This document shows, in pieces, positions 60,594 to 64,000 of a stretch of 64,000 nt of DNA. The number at the start of each line of letters is the position of its first letter. Within the stretch, counting starts at the first letter, position 1. A program made the position numbers and the translations under genes. This DNA is from Brevibacillus_H ginsengisoli. Lineage in GTDB: Bacteria; Bacillota; Bacilli; Brevibacillales; Brevibacillaceae. Where the stretch lies: assembly GCF_050113715.1 (NCBI RefSeq), contig NZ_JBNJQR010000006.1, forward strand, positions 242,355-306,354, read 5' to 3'. The notes beneath the pieces are model-generated. The model did no database searches and had not been told where the DNA came from. It was given only the letters and a program-made list of their open reading frames with translations.

Positions 60594-62117
60594 ATGAAGG
60601 AAATCGTTGGTTCTATCTTGCGAAGAAAAGCATTTGAGATTGCGGAACAAACAATCACTTCTCTCACGCATCAGAACAAAATGATGACAGCTTTCATAGG
60701 CAATTCGGAACATTCGTGTACATATTTAGTTTTTGTTGAAATCCTTCATCTGCTCCTTAACGCTATTCAGTCGGGTAACATGAAGGAATTCTCGATGAAG
60801 GCCAAAACTATGTCCCAGTCAACTGTCCAGTATAATATTCCGATCAGACATATCCTCGCTAATTTCAGACAGTTTCGGCAAACGGTTTTAAGAGAAACGC
60901 AGAAGCATGCAGAAACCTTCACAAGTCTGGAAGATTATCAGGAACTGTTGAGTGTCGAACGGTTGTTGCAGGAATATTTGGATCAATTTATCGAGATGTT
61001 CGTATGTGACTATGAGTATTTCATGCAAGCTGAACCCATGGCGAAGAAGTCTCTTCTGAAAGATGAAGAGTGGTTTGATGAGATGGTGAGTAACGAACTA
61101 GCTCAAGTGATTCGATTGTCTCAAGATATCGCTGTCCTCATTATTGATGAGAATCTGCGAATTAAAGAAGTGAATCATGCACTCGCGGAGTTTCTTAATG
61201 TAGATCGTGACAAATTGATTGGTGAAAATATTGATGATATTTTCAAGCCGCATGCCCATCAGCGATTCGTCCAATGGGTCGTTGAGCGAGGGGAGTCAGG
61301 ACATTACATCACAGAAATTGTTGGCAAGTTGTGTACGGTTAGCACGAAACCTATTTATATGCAGGGTGAACTATGGGGAGCAATCGCCATCATTCGCGAT
61401 TTGACACGTTTCAAGACACTGGAGGATGAGTTGAACAAACGTGAAGCGCTAGCTTCTGTTGGACAGTTAGCGGCTGGGATGGCTCATGAAATTCGGAATC
61501 CGCTAACCTCTATCAAAGGATTTATCCAATTGCTTCGAGAACAAACAGGTACCAATGAGGGAAATGCCTATTTTCCCGTAATACTCTCAGAGATCGAGCG
61601 AATTGATGGACTGATCAATGATGTATTGGTTTTGGCCCGGTATAGAGATGACCAAATGGTGTCAGAGGATTTTCAGATCATTGAAGAGGTTATTGGTGTC
61701 ATCAGATTGCTAGAGCCTGAGTTAAATCGACACGGGATCAGCATCAATTTGAAGGTGGATACCAAAACAACCTGGATACACGGCTATCGAGCCAGAATTA
61801 AACAAGTGTTGCTTAATCTAATGAAAAACGCCCTGGAAGCACTTGCGGAACAAGGCACTATGATTAGTGTTCATGTTTTTTCTACGATTCATCAGGTCGT
61901 GGTTAGCGTGGAGGATGACGGTTTAGGAATCCCTGTTGAAGTCAGAGATCAATTATTTGTCCCCTTTTTCACAACAAAATCCGAGGGGAGCGGGCTTGGC
62001 TTATCCACTACAAAGCGTATTGTAGACGACCATGGAGGGGAAATTATCGCGGATAACTCAGAGGTATACGGGGGAGCTCGTTTCGAGGTGCGTCTACCTT
62101 TATTATCTGGTAAATAA
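60594..62117 (+). CDS. PAS-domain histidine kinase, sporulation-kinase-like
   Basis: A 507-residue soluble kinase. An N-terminal helical domain (about 1-145) resembles the RsbR/RsbRD-type globin-like N-terminus; a PAS domain follows (about 175-285, DIAVLIIDENLRIKEVNHAL). Then HisKA with His298 in VGQLAAGMAHEIRNPLTSIK and a HATPase domain with NLMKNALEAL, DDGLGI and SGLGLSTTKRIVDDHGGEI. The HisKA motif matches the KinA-KinE class that feeds the Spo0 phosphorelay. No cognate regulator is adjacent. Start site: GGGAGGACC lies upstream at a long spacing. Confidence 0.88.
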   Translation: MKEIVGSILRRKAFEIAEQTITSLTHQNKMMTAFIGNSEHSCTYLVFVEILHLLLNAIQSGNMKEFSMKAKTMSQSTVQYNIPIRHILANFRQFRQTVLRETQKHAETFTSLEDYQELLSVERLLQEYLDQFIEMFVCDYEYFMQAEPMAKKSLLKDEEWFDEMVSNELAQVIRLSQDIAVLIIDENLRIKEVNHALAEFLNVDRDKLIGENIDDIFKPHAHQRFVQWVVERGESGHYITEIVGKLCTVSTKPIYMQGELWGAIAIIRDLTRFKTLEDELNKREALASVGQLAAGMAHEIRNPLTSIKGFIQLLREQTGTNEGNAYFPVILSEIERIDGLINDVLVLARYRDDQMVSEDFQIIEEVIGVIRLLEPELNRHGISINLKVDTKTTWIHGYRARIKQVLLNLMKNALEALAEQGTMISVHVFSTIHQVVVSVEDDGLGIPVEVRDQLFVPFFTTKSEGSGLGLSTTKRIVDDHGGEIIADNSEVYGGARFEVRLPLLSGK

Positions 62118-62189
62118 TTCGCCAATCTCTAAACCTTTTCAAGAAAAAGGAAGCAATATTTCTATGGAATTAATATTCTGGGAGGCGTT

Positions 62190-62900
62190 ATGGGAGCAAA
62201 TCTGACTATTTGGATCGCGTTTGGTGCGGGATTTTTATCTTTTATTTCACCCTGCTGTCTACCTCTTTATCCTTCCTTCTTATCGTATATCACAGGGGTA
62301 ACGATGGATGAGGTTCGAAAAGGAAAAACGGTTTTTCGCAGGCAGGCCATAACCCACACACTTTTTTTCATTATTGGATTTTCGATCGTTTTTATAGCGC
62401 TTGGACTTTCTACTTCTTGGATCGGCAGCTTTTTTTCAGATTACAAAAATCTCATTAGACAACTCGGAGGAATCCTTCTCATTGTGATTGGTCTGGTGAT
62501 GGTTGGCTTGTTCAAAATGGATTGGATGATGCGTAATTACCAAATTGAATTAAAGAATAAACCATTAGGGTATACTGGTTCTATCTTGGTGGGCATCACA
62601 TATGCGGCTGGTTGGACTCCGTGTGTCGGGCCAATTCTATCGAGTATTTTGATCCTTGGGGTGACCGATCCGACGAGGGCTTTAACCTATACGATCTCCT
62701 ATACGCTGGGTTTTGCCGTTCCGTTCTTTATCATGACGTTTTTTGTGAGCCGTATCAAATGGATCGTCAAATACTCCGAGATGTTCATGAAAATTGGCGG
62801 AGGACTCATGATTTTATTTGGTTTTTTGTTATATACTGACATGATGACCCGATTAACCTCCGTATTAATCCAGTTATTTGGAGGCTTCACGGGATTCTAG
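62190..62900 (+). CDS. ccdA: Cytochrome c biogenesis protein CcdA
   Basis: A 236-residue membrane protein with six transmembrane segments and the redox cysteines in FISPCCLPLYPSFLSYITG and AGWTPCVGPILSSIL. CcdA passes electrons from cytosolic thioredoxin across the membrane to extracytoplasmic thiol-disulfide proteins. GGAGGCG precedes the ATG. It is followed 16 bases later by a TlpA/ResA protein, the typical recipient. Confidence 0.92.
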   Translation: MGANLTIWIAFGAGFLSFISPCCLPLYPSFLSYITGVTMDEVRKGKTVFRRQAITHTLFFIIGFSIVFIALGLSTSWIGSFFSDYKNLIRQLGGILLIVIGLVMVGLFKMDWMMRNYQIELKNKPLGYTGSILVGITYAAGWTPCVGPILSSILILGVTDPTRALTYTISYTLGFAVPFFIMTFFVSRIKWIVKYSEMFMKIGGGLMILFGFLLYTDMMTRLTSVLIQLFGGFTGF

Positions 62901-62916
62901 CAGGAGTTGATGAACC

Positions 62917-63552
62917 ATGCGCAAAATCCTTATCTTTGTCGTTTTAGCGATCCTTTTTGGCTCTGCGATTTATAGTCAAATGAAGCATTCTCAATTGCAG
63001 ACGCAGGCACAGCAACAACTTGGTCAGGCGCAGCAACAGCTTAGTCAAGTACAGCAACAGCAAACCCAGGAAGCTGGTCAATTGGGCAATGGAGCCTCAC
63101 CATCCACAGATGCTGCTGTTCAATCGAAATCGACTGCCAAGCAACAAGCCAGTTCCTTCTCCTTGAAAGGAATAGATGGCAAAACCTATCGATTCGAAGG
63201 GCCAAGAGAAAAACCGATCGTCATTAATTTTTGGGCGTCCTGGTGCGGTCCATGCAGGGAAGAAGCCCCAGATTTAAAGAAGCTGTCTGATACATATAAG
63301 GAAAAAGTTGATATTTATGCCGTTAATTTGACTAGCCAAGACAATAGACAAGACGTGAATGAATTTATTAAGAAATATCAGTTTGATTTTCCAATCTTGC
63401 TGGATGAAAAGGGAGAAGTAGCCGACCGTTATAAAATCCAAGCGATTCCTACGACCTTTTTTATCGATAAACAAGGGATCGTTCAGCAAACGGTGATTGG
63501 GATGATCGATCCTTCCAAGTTGGATCAATATGTTTCCAAAATATTGCCTTAG
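62917..63552 (+). CDS. Membrane-anchored thioredoxin-like protein (TlpA/ResA family)
   Basis: A 211-residue protein with an N-terminal membrane anchor (about 3-19), a Gln-rich coil (about 24-52) and a thioredoxin domain with the active site FWASWCGPCREEAPDLKKLS and the cis-Pro region IPTTFFID. ResA-like proteins reduce apocytochrome c haem-binding cysteines outside the membrane. Its CcdA partner lies directly upstream. CAGGAG precedes the ATG. Confidence 0.9.
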   Translation: MRKILIFVVLAILFGSAIYSQMKHSQLQTQAQQQLGQAQQQLSQVQQQQTQEAGQLGNGASPSTDAAVQSKSTAKQQASSFSLKGIDGKTYRFEGPREKPIVINFWASWCGPCREEAPDLKKLSDTYKEKVDIYAVNLTSQDNRQDVNEFIKKYQFDFPILLDEKGEVADRYKIQAIPTTFFIDKQGIVQQTVIGMIDPSKLDQYVSKILP

Positions 63553-63560
63553 TTTGAAGA

Positions 63561-63596
63561 AAAGTCTTCCTGATTTTTGCAGGAAGACTTTTTGCT
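63561..63596 (+). terminator. Terminator of the ccdA-thioredoxin operon
   Basis: A perfect 12-bp stem AAAGTCTTCCTG/CAGGAAGACTTT, 7-base loop, T-tail. Confidence 0.85.
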
Positions 63597-63758
63597 TTAA
63601 ATTTAATATGTTCTTGGCTCATTACTGGTAGGTTACAAGGCCATTGTTTGTTGAAAGAGTCAGGAATAAAGGCTACACTCCGTAGTGATGATCAAAATCC
63701 TTTTAAGAAGCATTTTTGGTCTGAACGATTTGGAAACTTTTTATTTTTCGATTTAGTG

Positions 63759-63788
63759 TTGACTTATCGTGACGCTTCGTGCTATATT
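63759..63788 (+). promoter_or_regulatory. rrn promoter P1
   Basis: TTGACT at 63759-63764 and TATATT at 63783-63788, spacer 18. Confidence 0.6.
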
Positions 63789-63821
63789 TTCAAAGTCGCT
63801 TCTGACTCAACGAAATAAATG

Positions 63822-63850
63822 TTGACACGAAGATGAGGATTGATTATAAT
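63822..63850 (+). promoter_or_regulatory. rrn promoter P2, consensus
   Basis: A perfect TTGACA at 63822-63827 and TATAAT at 63845-63850 with a 17-base spacer, the strongest promoter in the window. Confidence 0.85.
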
Positions 63851-63863
63851 ATTGAACTTGCGA

Positions 63864-63873
63864 TGCTCTTTGA
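63864..63873 (+). promoter_or_regulatory. boxA-like antitermination site
   Basis: TGCTCTTTGA just after the expected P2 start site matches the boxA consensus used by the NusB/S10 rRNA antitermination complex. Confidence 0.6.
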
Positions 63874-63948
63874 AAACTGAACAATAAACGTTTAGTGAAT
63901 GAAACACTAGCCAAGCAAAACTGTTTTGAAGTTTAGAATCAACTCAAC

Positions 63949-64000
63949 TTTATTGGAGAGTTTGATCCTGGCTCAGGACGAACGCTGGCGGCGTGCCTAA
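63949..64000 (+). rRNA. rrs: 16S ribosomal RNA, 5' end only
   Basis: TTTATTGGAGAGTTTGATCC, followed by the universal 27F region ending TGGCGGCGTGCCTAA. This is the mature 5' end of bacterial 16S rRNA. The gene continues past the window. Confidence 0.97.

Overview
The window is chromosomal DNA from a low-to-mid GC, endospore-forming Firmicute of the order Bacillales. The evidence is strong GGAGG-type ribosome binding sites with many TTG/GTG starts, U-tailed hairpin terminators, a SleB/CwlJ-type cell wall hydrolase, sporulation-type orphan histidine kinases, a YflT stress protein, DUF1292, a CIRCE element, cre-like sites and a Bacillus-like rRNA leader. I cannot fix the genus from the sequence alone; a Brevibacillus/Paenibacillus-like relative is plausible.

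Layout. 1-3.3 kb: cell wall hydrolase, an orphan OppA-type binding protein and a lipoprotein cyclophilin. 3.5-9.2 kb: an operon of ECF sigma factor, TM-anchored beta-propeller (likely anti-sigma), large membrane protein, and an ABC ATPase plus permease. 9.2-11.5 kb: small acidic proteins, two GNAT acetyltransferases and a YflT protein. 11.9-17.1 kb: topoisomerase IV (parE-parC) and two small genes. 17.2-19.5 kb: a KP-43-like subtilase. 19.6-24.3 kb: a PucR regulator divergent from a methylmalonate/malonate-semialdehyde dehydrogenase and an omega-aminotransferase. 24.4-28.0 kb: a dicarboxylate/glutamate symporter divergent from a GlnK-GlnL-type two-component system. 28-35.7 kb: small and hypothetical genes, CIRCE-controlled htpG, a stalk-domain protein, a serine hydrolase and a frameshifted acetyltransferase. 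35.8-38.7 kb: acyl-CoA synthetase and a possible DNA-binding pair. 38.9-44.5 kb: preT-preA-hydA-beta-ureidopropionase plus an ADP-ribosyltransferase-like gene. 44.8-51.8 kb: histidine kinase, BamE-like membrane protein, NCS1 permease, UbiD decarboxylase, GNAT and a small membrane protein. 52.4-55.5 kb: TPP riboswitch followed by a thiamine-precursor ABC transporter. 55.7-63.6 kb: hypothetical protein, MaoC hydratase plus CoA-transferase, phenylalanine hydroxylase, PAS histidine kinase, CcdA and a TlpA/ResA thioredoxin. 63.7-64 kb: rrn promoters and the first bases of a 16S rRNA gene.

How it works together. The two separated clusters plus the NCS1 permease make a complete reductive pyrimidine route: uptake, reduction (PreT/PreA), ring opening (dihydropyrimidinase), decarbamoylation, transamination of beta-alanine and oxidation of the semialdehyde to acetyl-CoA or propionyl-CoA. 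An octamer repeated three times between pucR and the dehydrogenase gene recurs once upstream of preT, which suggests shared control. The symporter probably answers to the adjacent GlnKL system: a GlnL-type direct repeat lies at about -53 of its likely promoter, and a cre-like site overlaps the -10.

Most of the window is ordinary core genome. No CRISPR array, prophage, insertion sequence or tRNA was seen. The items most worth follow-up are the ADP-ribosyltransferase-like gene, the long inverted-repeat element inside the thiamine transporter leader, several short genes with good signals, and the inferred regulatory sites.
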